Source: Epiperipatus broadwayi (Eukaryota > Onychophora > Udeonychophora > Euonychophora > Peripatidae). Taken from it: a stretch of 64,000 nucleotides of DNA. Positions 25,986 to 38,440 of the stretch are shown piece by piece (the first letter of the stretch is position 1; every line of letters begins with the position of its first letter). The stretch covers positions 1,036,001 through 1,100,000 of the forward strand of contig JAQFVV010012424.1 of NCBI GenBank assembly GCA_028023455.1. Direction: 5' to 3'. The notes beneath the pieces were generated by a model. That model was not told the DNA's origin and searched no databases. It worked only from the letters and a program-made list of their open reading frames with translations. A program made the translations under genes and the position numbers.

Positions 25986-26817
25986 TTAAATGTGTGAGTA
26001 GAGAAGAGTTTGTTCACCTACAATTTGGTCCTTCCTGGAATCATACTAATCCATGACTGAAGCCCATTGCCTACCTGAATCTTAGAATCCCAGACTATCT
26101 ACTAAGCTGCTATAAGAAAATCATATGACAGATCTCATTAAGGACCAAAACCATGCATGGTAATATGTGCAGTGATATAATTGAACAGTTAAATCTTATC
26201 AGTAAGACACTTTCTTTCATATGTTATAAGTGATCACCTTCATAAAACTATAAGTACTGTTGAATGCTGCAATAAATCATATTACAAGAAAAATTTGAAT
26301 TCCAAGAACATTGACATTTATTAAACAATATAGTTTGATATTATAATTTATTCTCTTATGATTATTAATAAGCATTTGTTAGAATTATGAAATTAATAAA
26401 TCATAGAAATATAATTTACTTTGTCATTGATTTAAATTTATTATCATAATATTAGTTAAATTGTATTATTAATTTACCAAATATAAATGCCAATGCCATA
26501 TCATAAATTTCAATTCTCCAGAAGGCAGTAAATTCTCATGCAATGGTGATTAATAAAGATAGGGGGGGGAGAGCCAGTAGATTCACATCCAGAATCCTGA
26601 TATCTAGTAAATATATTAAAAAACTGGTTCTTTTCCAACCATTGGTAAACTTAGTTATAATAAACTGGGGTTGTTTGACCAGGAAAAATAGTTACATTAG
26701 TGAGAATATCTGTCATTCAAATAAATGAATTATCATATGCAGATATAATTTGCTGAACAAATATGCGCAAAATAAAGTGTATAAACCGGAAAATAGCGAT
26801 AAACGGTACAATGTCAT
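25985..26817 (+). repeat. 5' LTR
   Basis: It begins at AAATGTGTGAGTAGAGAA and ends near AAACGGTACAATGT. It matches the 3' copy along its length, for example CAGACTATCTAC, AGGACCAAAACCATGCATG, AATGCCAATGCCATATCATA and AAAGTGTATAAACC. Confidence 0.8.
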
Positions 26818-27189
26818 CCAATGTGGGTACTGATGTGCCACAGACATAGGGCTGGAAATTCATAACCTGAGAATAAAAGTGGAGAGTTAGAAAGAATAAA
26901 TTTTGAAATATAATATAAAAGTTGTTTCATTAAAATTTTAGTGCAGGATCATATAGTGATAAATTAAAAAAAAAAAAAGAGAAGTTGTGTATGTAGGTTG
27001 GGGGCTAAAAGATTCGGAAAACAAATAGGAAATAAAGTAACAACAGGGGAAGAGATGTCGGAAAATGTAACATTGAAATAAAAGTAATTAGAAAATAAAG
27101 TTTTAGTTAGTGCCAAAGAAAATAATAAGTATAAGTAATATATACAAATTATAGAAAAAAAATATAAAGTTGATATAATAAATAGAATT

Positions 27190-27960
27190 GTATGAAATTA
27201 GAAGTAGAAAGGATAGAAGAAGATAGAAAGGAAGAGATAAAAGATATGGCAGAATTAAAAAAATAAATTAAAAAGGAAATAAGCAAGTTTAAAGAAGTCA
27301 GGGCAGAATTTAAGGAAATGAGAAATGAGGTAGAAAAACAATAGGGTAGTAAAGGAGGTACAGAGTGTAGAATTGGCTGAAGTAGAATTGGACAAGCAAG
27401 AAGTCCAGAAATAGAGAAAGTAGTGGAAACTAAACAAAACACATCAAGTGCAATTAATCCATTCTTAAAAACAAAAATGTTTTATGGGCATAATGGAGAA
27501 ATGGACCATTTAAATAATCTTGAGAGGTACATTGTGATAAATTCGATATTGGAAGACAGTTGCAAGCATGATGGGAGTCCTTAGTTGAAAAACCAGGTGA
27601 CTTTTCACAATATGAGCAAGCATTAATTTGTTATTGGAATGAGGACCACCAAGAGAGGTTTAGGAATAACATGGCACAAAACAAATGTAGATCAGAAGAG
27701 CATTATATTCCATTTCTTTGAAACAAGTAGCCCAACTATGGGCACAAACAGAATGCCAGTTGACAGAGAAACAGATTGTTAAGAATACCCTGTAAAATTT
27801 TTCCAATCCAGTAGGGCATCTGTTGATAGGTGCTGGGTGTGAAATGGTGAACAGATAGCAGAATATACTGCCTTTGAGAATAACAAGGCTGGAGAGGAAG
27901 AGCCAATTTCTGAATATGTTAACAAAATACTAAACCCAACTTAGTACTAAGATGATTACA
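27190..27960 (+). pseudogene. Retrotransposon Gag relic
   Basis: A Lys/Glu-rich region able to form a coiled coil (27190-27340) is followed by FYGHNGEMDHLNNLERYIV (27476-27532). Then come KPGDFSQYEQALICYWNED and HQERFRNNMAQ (27591-27680), and VAQLWAQTECQLTEKQIVKN (27727-27786). The F-G-DH--W-layout followed by a YWNEDHQERF-like segment is reminiscent of Ty3/Gypsy-type Gag capsid domains. Frameshifts and stops (for example after HDGSP at 27583) inactivate it. No Cys-His nucleocapsid knuckle was found downstream. Confidence 0.6.
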
Positions 27961-29242
27961 GATGCCTCTGAATATCAAAGAAAGGATAATGAATCCCCAG
28001 TTAAAAAAAAAAAAGGAAGATTAAATTGTTGTAGGGTCTTTTGCCAGAAAAAAGGTCAGAAGCCAAGATGGACATGAGGGAGAAGATCTATATAAAATGG
28101 AGAGACTGGTGTGAACAGCATAGGAAAGGAGTTCAATCACTATCTCCTCAACAATTTTTATAATTTAAAAAAAATAGTATTAGATGATAAACTGGGCCGA
28201 CTTAAACCCTGAAGACCATGGATATGCATTAATATTAAAGGAGACTGTATTGTAATTAGGTAGTAGTTTAATTGATTTGGGAAGAGGCAGCTGATAGTAA
28301 GCTGAATGTCAGTGATGATTGTGTAGGTGTGTACTTAAAAGGGGGAAATCTTAGCCTTGAGCTCCATACACACCACTAAGTATGATAGGACTATCATTAA
28401 ATGCCTATCAGTCTAACAGTAGCAGAATCCTGGAAAAAGAGAAACAGACTGAGTTGCTATGAGCCTTGGGCTACTTACCATTGCATTTATATGGGTGTTG
28501 TATGTGTACAGTGAATGTGGAAATATTCCTTGTTCTATTTACCATATTAAACTCTAAAACATGAGCTTAATAGCCATACACTACATATGAACAGTCAGTA
28601 GACAGGTAGATCAACAAGAACAAAAAAAGGGACTAAAATGATGTTAAAAAATAAAAGAAACTAAACACCGTATTTTATTGTTTCCCTTAACTCTGGAGAT
28701 ATTGTACTGTATTTATGGTACAACTGGCATTGGCATTTAAAATTAAACATATTAAATTTCCAAAAAGATAAAATAATATTTTTATAAATTCGGTTTGATT
28801 TATTTTAGACAATGTAAATTATATTTTTGATAGATGCATTTAAAAAAAAAAAGAGAATAACAAAAATTTACCTTTTGATTTTTACTGAGTTAAGAATATA
28901 AATTCTTATCATCAAACAATTACAATTACTTAAAGTTAAATTACAGAATTCTTTCACTGTTAATTAAAGATGACCACTGAAGACGGGAAAGATAACTTTG
29001 GAAACATAAAATAAAATAAATTGGCCAAAGTTAAAATGAAGATAAAAAGAAAAGGTGTAAATAGGATGTGTGTGGTAGACTCAAATTAGGAAGTGGGTAT
29101 ATAAAAAAGGGCATCATTGAAAAGGGTTTTCTTTTTCTTGGTGTTCTGTGTAATCTCAAATAGCAATTTTTTATAAACTGATTTTGTTTCTACAAAGTCA
29201 CTATAAGATGTACCAGTATATTCTCAACAGTCGGTTGAACCA

Positions 29243-30038
29243 TTATCAAATGCGTGAGTAGAGAATAGTTCATTTGCTGACACTTTCTTCCTTCCTGGAG
29301 TCACAATAATACCATGATTGAAGCTGATCGCCTACCTAAATCTAATAACCCCAGACTATCTACCAATCTGCTATAAGGAAATCATATGACAGATCCCATT
29401 AAGGACCAAAACCATGCATGATAATTCATGCAGTAATATAATTGAATAGTTGAAACTTATTGGTAAGAAACTTTCTTTTATGTATTATAAGTGAGCACCT
29501 TCATAAAACTATAAGTACTTCTGAATGCTGTAATAAATCAGATTACAAAAAAATCTGAATTCTAAGAACATTGACTTATTATAATTTATTCTCTTATTAT
29601 TATGAATAAACAATTGTTAGAATTATGAAATTAATAAATCCTAAAAGTATACTTTACTTTGTTGTTGATTTAAATTTATTATATTATTAGTTAAATTGTA
29701 TTATTAATTTACCAAATATAAATGCCAATGCCATATCATAAGTTGCAATCCTCCAGAGGGCAGTAAATTCTCATACAATAGTGATTAATAAAGATAGGGA
29801 GGAGAGCCAGTGGATTTACATATAGAATCCTGGTGCCTAGTAAATAAATTAAAAACTGGTTCTTCTCTGACTATTAGTAAACTTAATTATAATAAAGTAG
29901 GGTTGTTTAACCATGAAAAATAGTTACATTTGTGAGAATATCTGCCATATTCAAATAAATTATCAGTTGCGGACATAACAGTATCAATGAATATGTGCAA
30001 ATTAAAGTGTATAAACCCTGAAAATACCAATAAACAAT

Positions 30039-30044
<6 letters not shown>
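29243..30044 (+). repeat. 3' LTR
   Basis: Direct repeat of 25985-26817, starting AAATGCGTGAGTAGAGAA. It lacks a few short stretches present in the 5' copy. The end CAATAAACAATACAAT runs directly into an AT array. Confidence 0.8.

Positions 30045-30120
<76 letters not shown>
30041..30120. repeat. (AT)n microsatellite
   Basis: Two AT blocks separated by ACTACAT, immediately downstream of the 3' LTR. Confidence 0.9.
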
Positions 30121-30123
<3 letters not shown>

Positions 30124-31900
30124 TGTAGTATGTTACAATTTTAACAAGTCCATAAACAAGGCATGCCTGTAAAGCTGATAATATGATTTAATCTATTTGT
30201 CAAATTTTACCTGACTAATAGATTGACATTGGTATAAGAAATGGGCAATTATTTGCCAATTCACTTAAATTATTTTTTGGGAATCTGGCTTCTAAATTAT
30301 CATACTAATGTTTTTGTACTTTGATCTTCCATAATTGTGCTTTCATAACCATAGATAATTATAGTGTCTAATGATATGTAATAGTCAAACATACTTTTAA
30401 GTGATGTTAATATAAATAATTGAATTTCCCTATACCTATAATATTCACCAGAGGAATGAATCAGCCAAGATATGTAAGACATGAATTTATGATCATTTAT
30501 TTGCAGAGTTTTAAATTGAGTAAAAATAGTGCTGCTTTGTAAATTAAAATAAAGATCAATTGCTGTTCTAAAATTAATTGCTCTGGTAAAAGTTGTTCAA
30601 GATAATTCTCCATATGAATTCTATTACCAGAGGGCATATCAATTATTTATACTAACAATAGTTGAAGAGTAATCTCAACTGTTATATATAAAGACACACT
30701 ATTTGATTTACATTTCAGTTTAAAAAAGATGTGTTGTCTTTTTGCAATACAAAACAGTGTTATAAAAAACTACTCATTTCCATTTTACCCAGTAATGGCT
30801 ACAATATGCTATAGTAACACAAACTCTACAACTAGTATTTCATACAATGCCTTAGAGGAATACTTGTTTTATATAAATATCATTTCAAATTGGACTTTTT
30901 TCATTTTAAGCATTATACACAATACATATTGAAATATTTATATAAAAAAATTAAAGAAATAGAATCATAAAATCATAAAAATGAAGAAATAAAAGTACTT
31001 ATATTTAGCTGTATTTAGTTGATTGCTCTTGTATAATTAGTTATTATAATGAAATATATTTGCTTTTTATTATTATAAGCATTTGTTACAATAAATATCA
31101 TAATATTTGATGTATTAAATCAGGAAAAAATAGTGATCATTGTAAAAGACTGAAATTTTTTTTACAACCATTTAGACTGCAAGCGGTATAAGATACTGCT
31201 AAACCTGAAAAGAGGAGCATAACATTTATACTATATGAGATAAATTGAAACTAATTTGATATTTGAAAAATACAGACATACTTACAAAGATACTGAGATC
31301 CACACCTGTTCATTATAAAAAATTATAAAAATTTAAGATATTTGAAAATTTAAACCAGTTCTGCATACTGGTTGCAGCTATTGTGGTTAAATTAATAATC
31401 ATTATCATACTAAATCAGTGAGACAAACTCTTATTAATTTGGAATATCTTTTTTATCACAATCCTTTTAGGACAAAGTTCATTGGTTTCAGCACATTTCT
31501 GAATCTGTGAATGTTTAATAGTCAGAATTTTTTAAGAAAAAGAAAGGACTTTCTACTTTCCTATTTTTATTATAGCTTTAGTAATTCAAGATGTTTAAAT
31601 GTTAGTAAAAATAATTTGATAGCTTGAACAATCTACATCACAGTGATTAAAACAATATATATAATTTATATTTTATCAAAAAAGTGCCCACAAGATATCT
31701 TACCTTTAGGTGATGTAAAAGTTTTAGTAAGAGTATAACATTTTGCTAGTTCCCTTGTAAGAAGATGTATTGAACAGGTAAATGTCTCCACTTGCTTCTT
31801 ATCATCTTCCCCAGTGCTAAAATGATAATATACATGTAATTAGACTTTTATAAACTTATAAATAAATAAGCATTTATTTTATATAGTGCATGTTTATAAA
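30121..31900. other. AT-rich DNA without recognisable feature
   Basis: No coding, RNA or repeat feature is supported. Confidence 0.4.
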
Positions 31901-31904
31901 TTGT

Positions 31905-32308
31905 AATACATTAAAGATCAGCCTGTCAAGCTATTGTTCATACGCTTTTTATGAGTGTTAATAATAAATGAATACTTTGACTTCCAACATAAGATATAGT
32001 ATTTAGGAAAGAATAAAATGAATCCACTTATTCTATCCAACCCAAATGCTTATATATGGGCAAATCTTAAGTACTGGAAGTGAAAGCGTGAGGATAGACC
32101 ACTCCCTTTAAATTACTGTTTACGATGTCTGAATGAATGACTTCGACGAAATTACCTAGAATTTACTAAATGTCATTCTCAAATGAAACTTAAACATATG
32201 TAAATAAGCATATCTTGTGTTGGAAGTCAAAGTATTCAATTATTATTAACACTCATAAAAAGCGTATGCACAATAGCTTGACAGGCTGATCTTTAATGTA
32301 TTAAAACT
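31905..32308. mobile_element. MITE with inverted repeats of about 100 bp
   Basis: The left arm runs TACATTAAAGATCAGCCTGT...CAACATAAGATAT and the right arm is its reverse complement at about 95% identity, sharing CATACGCTTTTTATGAGTGT. The unpaired centre is about 200 bp. Both outer ends read TACATTAAAGATCAG. Confidence 0.85.
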
Positions 32309-32927
32309 TATAGATGTAAATATTGAAAGTTTAAAGGGACTTCCCCATTTATTCTAGATAAATTTCAGCTATAGGCAAACAATTAGTTAAAACTTCACAT
32401 TTTAAATAAAATCATGTGATATAATTTTACCATATTTTAATTGGCTGTTTATCTAGCTACATCATAGTTAAGATTTATCTAGAAAAATACATGGAAATTT
32501 TTTTACAATTGAATTGATTGTGTGATACAAACAAAAAAGGAAAATATCCTTTAATATTCCATTTCAGTAACAAAGATCAGTTCAGCATTTTTCTACAAAA
32601 CACTATATATAAAAATATTTGTAAAAATGTTTTTATCTGATTTGATCAGTAATTCACTTCAGCCTTTTTTATTTTCCAAATAACTGGAAATTATGCAGGC
32701 AGTCACCTTTTAATACCAAAAAGTCTAATATCATTTTACAGTCACTTTATAATCCTCAACTTCCTGTATTCATAATCTTGGATATTAGGCAATTTTAGCC
32801 ATATCAAAATAAAATAGTTGTTGGATTGACTATCCCCCCTCTCTCTATATATATATATAATCAAAACTACCCCAAATCTAAAATTAAACCAGACCAGCAT
32901 AAAAATAATATTAAAACACAACCTAAG

Positions 32928-32959
32928 GTTTCACTGCTACAAGCAGACTTCTCAAGTGT
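32928..32959 (-). other. Terminal hairpin with GAAAC 3' motif downstream of Penelope ORF
   Basis: On the minus strand CACTTGAGAAG is followed by a stem CTGC/GCAG (loop TTGTA) and then TGAAACC. The layout, pyrimidine-TGA-GAAG, hairpin, then GAAAC, resembles the hammerhead-like or terminal hairpins reported in Penelope-like elements, but the sequence does not fit a full hammerhead core. Confidence 0.4.
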
Positions 32960-32994
32960 AAAGAACTACAAAAAACCACACATTATATATACTA

Positions 32995-34155
32995 TTAAAA
33001 ACTACCCACAAATCCATTCACTTCCCATCCACCCTTAATATTAAAAGAACTCTTAAATAAGTTAATTGCTTCAGAATAATAAATTTTCAATAATAAAGAC
33101 TCTTTAATTCTTCTTTTGATTTCATTTCTCTCAAAGAAGACAACCTTAGCTTCATCAAAATCAATAGTGTGGCCTGTATCTTTTTCATGGACATACAAAG
33201 CAGAACTAAGATATCTATTTTTAACTCTACTTTTATGAACCTTTATTCTTTCATTTAAACTCAAACTACTCTGACCTATGTAAACCTTCTTACAAAATAA
33301 ACAAGGAATAAAATATACCACACCAGGAATAGTCTTTCTATCAAAAACTTCTTTTGTATTATTTAATAAATTATTCAATGTAACACCCCTTTTCCAAGCA
33401 ATTTTCTTATTTCCAAACAATTTACTATTTCTACACACAATTTTATAAGAAGACAATTTAAACGGCAAAGAAATAAAATCATATTTTTCTTTAACCTTTA
33501 CATCCTTACAAATATTACTATTAAATAAAATACTTTTAACAAATTTATCAGAGTATCCAACACTCAAATAATCTTTATAAAATTGATATTTCTGAAACAA
33601 AGCTACCCCACTAGAATTATTTAATTTAATATTCCTATGACAATAATTCCTTAAAGCAGCTACTTTATGAGATACAGACTGATAGCTATCAGGTTTAATT
33701 ATAGATCTTAATTCTTTACTTTTAACTAAATGACTGCACAATAAACAATTAGTTTCTATATTTCTAATCACCAAAAGATCTAAAAATTTTAACTTACCAA
33801 AATCTAACCCCCCTCCTTCTAACACAAATTTTATAGAAGGATCAAAACAATTAAACTCATTTACAAATTCCTTCAATTTATCATTCTCAACTACAAATAA
33901 ACAATCATCAACATATCTGACAAATAATTTTACATATAAACAATTCTTTTTAATAATAATTTCCTCTTCCATAAAACTAATATAAACTGAACATACTAAA
34001 GGAGAAATAAGATAACCTATTATCCACCCTTCCTTAATCTTATAAAAATTACCTTTATAAGTAAAATACATAGAATCTTCCAATAACAAAAGCAAATCTT
34101 TAATTACCTTAATTTTATTTTTTGATAAAGAACTTTTCTTAATCAATACAGACAA
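32995..34155 (-). CDS. Penelope-like reverse transcriptase (C-terminal part) with GIY-YIG endonuclease
   Basis: An open frame of about 386 codons is continuous, with no internal stop. The first codon given is TTG and the frame is open about 30 nt further upstream (SSIDVLLSV, a likely remnant of RT motif A) to a TAA, so no genuine start is present. RT landmarks are EGWIIGYLISPLV in the motif B region (residues about 42-54) and the catalytic RYVDDCLFVV (residues about 79-88). The C-terminal GIY-YIG nuclease has GVVYFIPC (residues about 285-292), VYIGQSS and SLNERIKVHKS with the conserved Arg. The element would copy its RNA and nick the target. The motif B region deviates from the usual G-x-P-M-G-S form, so activity is doubtful. 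Confidence 0.85.
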   Translation of the reverse strand: MSVLIKKSSLSKNKIKVIKDLLLLLEDSMYFTYKGNFYKIKEGWIIGYLISPLVCSVYISFMEEEIIIKKNCLYVKLFVRYVDDCLFVVENDKLKEFVNEFNCFDPSIKFVLEGGGLDFGKLKFLDLLVIRNIETNCLLCSHLVKSKELRSIIKPDSYQSVSHKVAALRNYCHRNIKLNNSSGVALFQKYQFYKDYLSVGYSDKFVKSILFNSNICKDVKVKEKYDFISLPFKLSSYKIVCRNSKLFGNKKIAWKRGVTLNNLLNNTKEVFDRKTIPGVVYFIPCLFCKKVYIGQSSLSLNERIKVHKSRVKNRYLSSALYVHEKDTGHTIDFDEAKVVFFERNEIKRRIKESLLLKIYYSEAINLFKSSFNIKGGWEVNGFVGSF

Positions 34156-34298
34156 AAGAACATCAATACTGCTTAACCTTTATATTGACTAGTTTAGCTT
34201 TATGCTTGTAATGTTTATATATATATGAAGCTGCAAATGTAAATGGCCATTTTGCAGGTTCTTGGTGGTCTAGTAAAAGCAGGAATAGTAAAAGTGTT

Positions 34299-34873
<575 letters not shown>

Positions 34874-35014
34874 ATACAATCAAGATAATAATATAATAAT
34901 TAATTACTGTTATATTTTTATTAGTTTTATTGTTATTACAATAGTTTTTTAATTAACTGACATTTTATTTGTATACATATAATTAGGATAATCCTTTATT
35001 ACTATTAAATATAA

Positions 35015-35990
35015 TAAAACTATGCATACATTGACAAAATTTAATCATTTGACTGTAGGTATTATTATAGTAAAATGTATTTTCTGTATACTAAACTATA
35101 CTCTTAAATTACAACAATATCTGCAATTAAATGGTTAAATTTGAATATAATAAAATATTATTTTTAAGCATTGTTTTCAAACAGGTCAGTTATATTCATA
35201 GAACTACTATAAGTTTATATAAATAGAATTTGTAAGTTAATAATTTACATATACCATTTATGTGATAATGCAATTCATGAGTCTTTCTTGTTTATTATGT
35301 TGATGTTATTTGCAATAAATCATGCAAATAAAAATAAAATAAAAACAAAAACAATCTACTCAAACGATTTCAATATTAGTTTTAGAACCCCTCCTAATCT
35401 TAATCAAATGTTGAACAATATTAAAGATAAATTATCTCCAAACTAAACTCTCCAAATAGTTTATAAAATTAAATGTAATAAACCAACATGTAATGTGATT
35501 TACTATGGTGAGTTTCATGCCAACTGTGCTACAAGATTAGCACAACACAAGCACACACATGTAAATGCACTAAAACATCCTAATATTAAATCTATATTTT
35601 TACATTTCAATTTTCTTAATATTAAAGTCATTTACACTCAGTGAAATGATCAAAAAAGAAAATATAAAGAGGCATGGTTTATTGCAAATAACATCAATGC
35701 TATAAATAAGAGAGACTCATGCATTACATATCACATAAATGATATATATAAATTATTAACTTACAAATTCTATTGGTATAAATTTATAGTAGTTCTATGA
35801 ATATGGCTGACTTAGTCAAAAGCTATGCTTAGAAATAATATTTTAGTAAATGTACCATCTTTCCAGATTAATGTACCTTTACTATTATTTTTTATATTCA
35901 AATTAAGAAAAGAAATATTTTATTGAATTATATGATTAAATTTTACTTTGTCAATGCATGTGTACATACATATATACAATTTTATTTTAT
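35015..35990. repeat. Inverted repeat (arms of about 320 bp) enclosing a Penelope relic
   Basis: The left arm (about 35015-35340) contains TTCATAGAACTACTATAA, TTGTAAGTTAATAATTTA and GATGTTATTTGCAATAAA. Reading the opposite strand of about 35655-35990 gives the same blocks in the same order. The right arm includes the 3' part of the Penelope coding relic, so the left arm is an inverted duplicate of the element's 3' end. Confidence 0.8.
35380..35785 (+). pseudogene. Penelope-like element relic, GIY-YIG endonuclease domain
   Basis: One frame gives RTPPNLNQMLNNIKDKLSPN, a stop, then IVYKIKCNKPTCNVIYYGEF. The next blocks are CATRLAQHKHTHVNALKHPN, a TGA, and KRKYKEAWFIANNINAINKR. The order K-C-x-x-C ... 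VIYYG ... TRLAQHK matches the GIY-YIG arrangement of Penelope-like elements (cysteine pair before YIG, Arg after it). The RT is absent. It differs in sequence from the element at 33-34.2 kb, so it belongs to another Penelope lineage. Confidence 0.7.
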
Positions 35991-36902
35991 ATATATATAT
36001 GAAATAATATTTGAAAAAGTTAAAGCCACTATTGCTTTGAGATTATTCATCTATTTATATATCAGTAAATTAATAACGATGATCACTAGTCATCAAAAAT
36101 GAGACTTGACTAAGACACCTTCAGAAGCATTGTGTGACCAATATTATTGTTCACCCACGAGAATGCCATTCAGGTGATGCAAATACTTTCTGAACATATT
36201 ATACACTTATGCAGATTGTTTTCATATCCAATTATATTCCTCATGTATAAATATGCATAATATTTTGTATGTTTTAATAACAATAAAAAAATACAACAAA
36301 ACTATGATAAGTGCTGCATCAATATATACTACTAAACACTCTAAAAAGTATTAATAAACAAAAATTAAAAACATTAAAATTTGTAAATTTTACAAAATGG
36401 CAGTATTTTCTTCATTTCAGAGCACAGTTAGTCATCACATTTATTAAAAAGAATTCTTCAAATTGCATTAGAAGCATATATATTTCACTAAACATTTTAT
36501 GTCATAAAACATTTTTTAAGTGTCAAGTTAAAAGTTTTATGTAATTTAAAAACATTTGTAAAGTATCTTTCTTAAACAGAAAAAATGAGAGTTATTGATT
36601 TAATAGTAGCAAAAAATAAGAACTGTAAAACATATTGCATCAGGAAGGTTAAGTTTGAAAGGTTTAAAATCTGAAATGGATAATGATAGTAAGGAGGACT
36701 GTATACATTTTAAAAGTGATACACACTTGAAGACATCAAAATAAAGAGATTGCTATTATGTATCCATATAAAAAAATTATTGAAGAAAAATGATATTGCC
36801 TAAAGCATATTTGTGTTAAAAGTCAGAATTTCATTATTTATTTTATTTAAAAAATACAATACAATAAGTTTTTTATTATTTTTATTTTTTGATTGAATGT
36901 GA

Positions 36903-37168
<266 letters not shown>

Positions 37169-37555
37169 AAGAATAAACTTTATTGAAACTCAAAAAGGGT
37201 TATATAAGTTACATTTGAATACATGATATTTTAAATACAAATTGATTCATGATACTACATATGTAATAAAGGTTTATAATCTTGATAGGAAAGAAAACAT
37301 GATTAATTGAAAGAAAAAAAATACATAACAAGATACATATCAAATTAGATTTACATAGCATTTTTTTAAAATGTGATATTGAGAAAAATACATGATAGTA
37401 TGAATGAAAAAATTATGGAGGGGTTGAAGTTGGTGTTAGATTGACATAGGGGCCCATAAAAATTGAGCTCATTTGCTGATGAGAATACTATAGTTTTCAT
37501 AGATAAATCTTATTGTTCATTTATTACATAGTTTTCATGTGGAAAAAAATTGAAA

Positions 37556-37938
37556 AATACTAGTCAGTATGAATTGAAAAATGGAAAAATATCAATCAGC
37601 ATGAATTACATCTTGGAAAAATGGAAAAAATACAAGTTAGCATAAATTGTATCTTGGTAAAAATGAAAAAAATACAAGTTAGCATGAATTGCATCTTGAG
37701 GATATGGAAAAATACTAGTCAGCATGAATTGCATCTTGGGAAAATGGAAAAATACTAGTTCTGCATGAATTGCATCTTGGGAAAATGTAAAAATATTAGT
37801 TAGCATGAATTGCATCTTGGCAAAATATTAGTTATAAGGAATTGCATCTTGGGAAAATGGAAAAATACTAGTTCAGCATAAATTGCATCTTATGAAAATG
37901 AAAAAAAAATACTAATTCAGATTATTATTATTATTATT
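37556..37938. repeat. 40-bp minisatellite, about 9 units
   Basis: The unit is close to TAGTCAGCATGAATTGCATC followed by TTGGGAAAATGGAAAAATAC, with unit lengths of 32-44 bp. It is followed by a short ATT run (37921-37938). Confidence 0.9.
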
Positions 37939-38370
37939 TGCATTTTGTTTACACTAAATTTAATTTAAATATGTATATTATATATACAAAAAGTATCTGT
38001 ATGATTTATATGTGCATATTAAAAAATAGTGGTATTTGCAAGTATGTGAAGGAGGCTCGGAATAAAATATACTATATAAATAGTTTTTACAAATTTAAAA
38101 TCAAATCTCATTTTTAAACATCAAAATAAATTTAATATAAAACTCACAACTGGTGTAATGAATATTATTTCTGTGTTATAATTCTCACTATAACCCTTTC
38201 ATGCAAGGGGAGTGGTATAGTGAAAATTACACTACATAAATTTTATTCATTAAATGGATAATTTCTAATCTAATGAATGATTAATAAAAAGTATTAATAT
38301 ATTCCCATTAAGTAGTTTGTCTCAAAGTTGTGAGGCTATCTATATATACTGAATAATGATAAAGATTTGT
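37939..38370. other. AT-rich DNA with a duplicated segment
   Basis: A stretch near 38160-38290 (TATAGTGAAAATTACAC, ATTCATTAAATGGATAATTT) recurs in diverged form near 38520-38620 (TATAATAAAAATTATACTTC, ATTCATTAAATAAATAATCT). The two flank the ribozyme-like sequence at 38380-38440 as an old direct duplication. Confidence 0.5.
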
Positions 38371-38379
38371 GTAAAAGAT

Positions 38380-38440
38380 TGTGATCTGGGCCAACTGATG
38401 AGTACTGGTTCAGTACAAAATGTGCATCTTGAGGATCATA
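38380..38440 (+). ncRNA. Type I hammerhead ribozyme relic (copy A)
   Basis: Stem I outer: 38380-38386 TGTGATC pairs with 38434-38440 GATCATA (six Watson-Crick pairs plus one G-U). Internal loop is 5/2 nt. Stem I inner: CAA (38392-38394) pairs with TTG (38429-38431). The core CTGATGA is 38395-38401. Stem II is GTACTG/CAGTAC (38402-38407, 38411-38416) with loop GTT. Then AAAA (38417-38420) stands where the ribozyme needs GAAA. Stem III is ATG/CAT with a 2-nt loop, followed by the cleavage-site C at 38428. The single core defect is G12 to A, plausibly decay of the CpG formed by C11.1 and G12. Confidence 0.75.

Larger units (their letters stand above)
25985..30044 (+). mobile_element. LTR retrotransposon, Gag-only remnant
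   Basis: Two direct repeats of about 830 bp (25985-26817) and 800 bp (29243-30044) flank about 2.4 kb. Only a decayed Gag frame is recognisable inside, and no protease, RT or integrase was seen. Orientation is set by Gag. The element may be a non-autonomous derivative or a deletion product. The LTR boundaries are given to within about 10 bp, because clear TG/CA ends were not obvious. Confidence 0.75.
32840..34200 (-). mobile_element. 5'-truncated Penelope-like element
   Basis: The element comprises the 3' half of the Penelope-type RT plus a GIY-YIG domain and a 3' non-coding stretch. The 5' end stops close to RT motif A, as expected from 5' truncation. A tetranucleotide array begins about 100 bp beyond it. 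Confidence 0.85.

Noticed and set aside
27149-27442. 97-codon minus-strand hydrophobic frame
   Set aside because: It is antisense to the Lys/Glu-rich coiled-coil part of the Gag relic.
29987-30172. Tyr/Ile repeat frame
   Set aside because: It is created by the AT array at the end of the 3' LTR.
37465-37505. A third hammerhead candidate (CTGATGAGAATAC)
   Set aside because: Stem II does not pair well, GAAA is absent at the right place and stem I cannot form.
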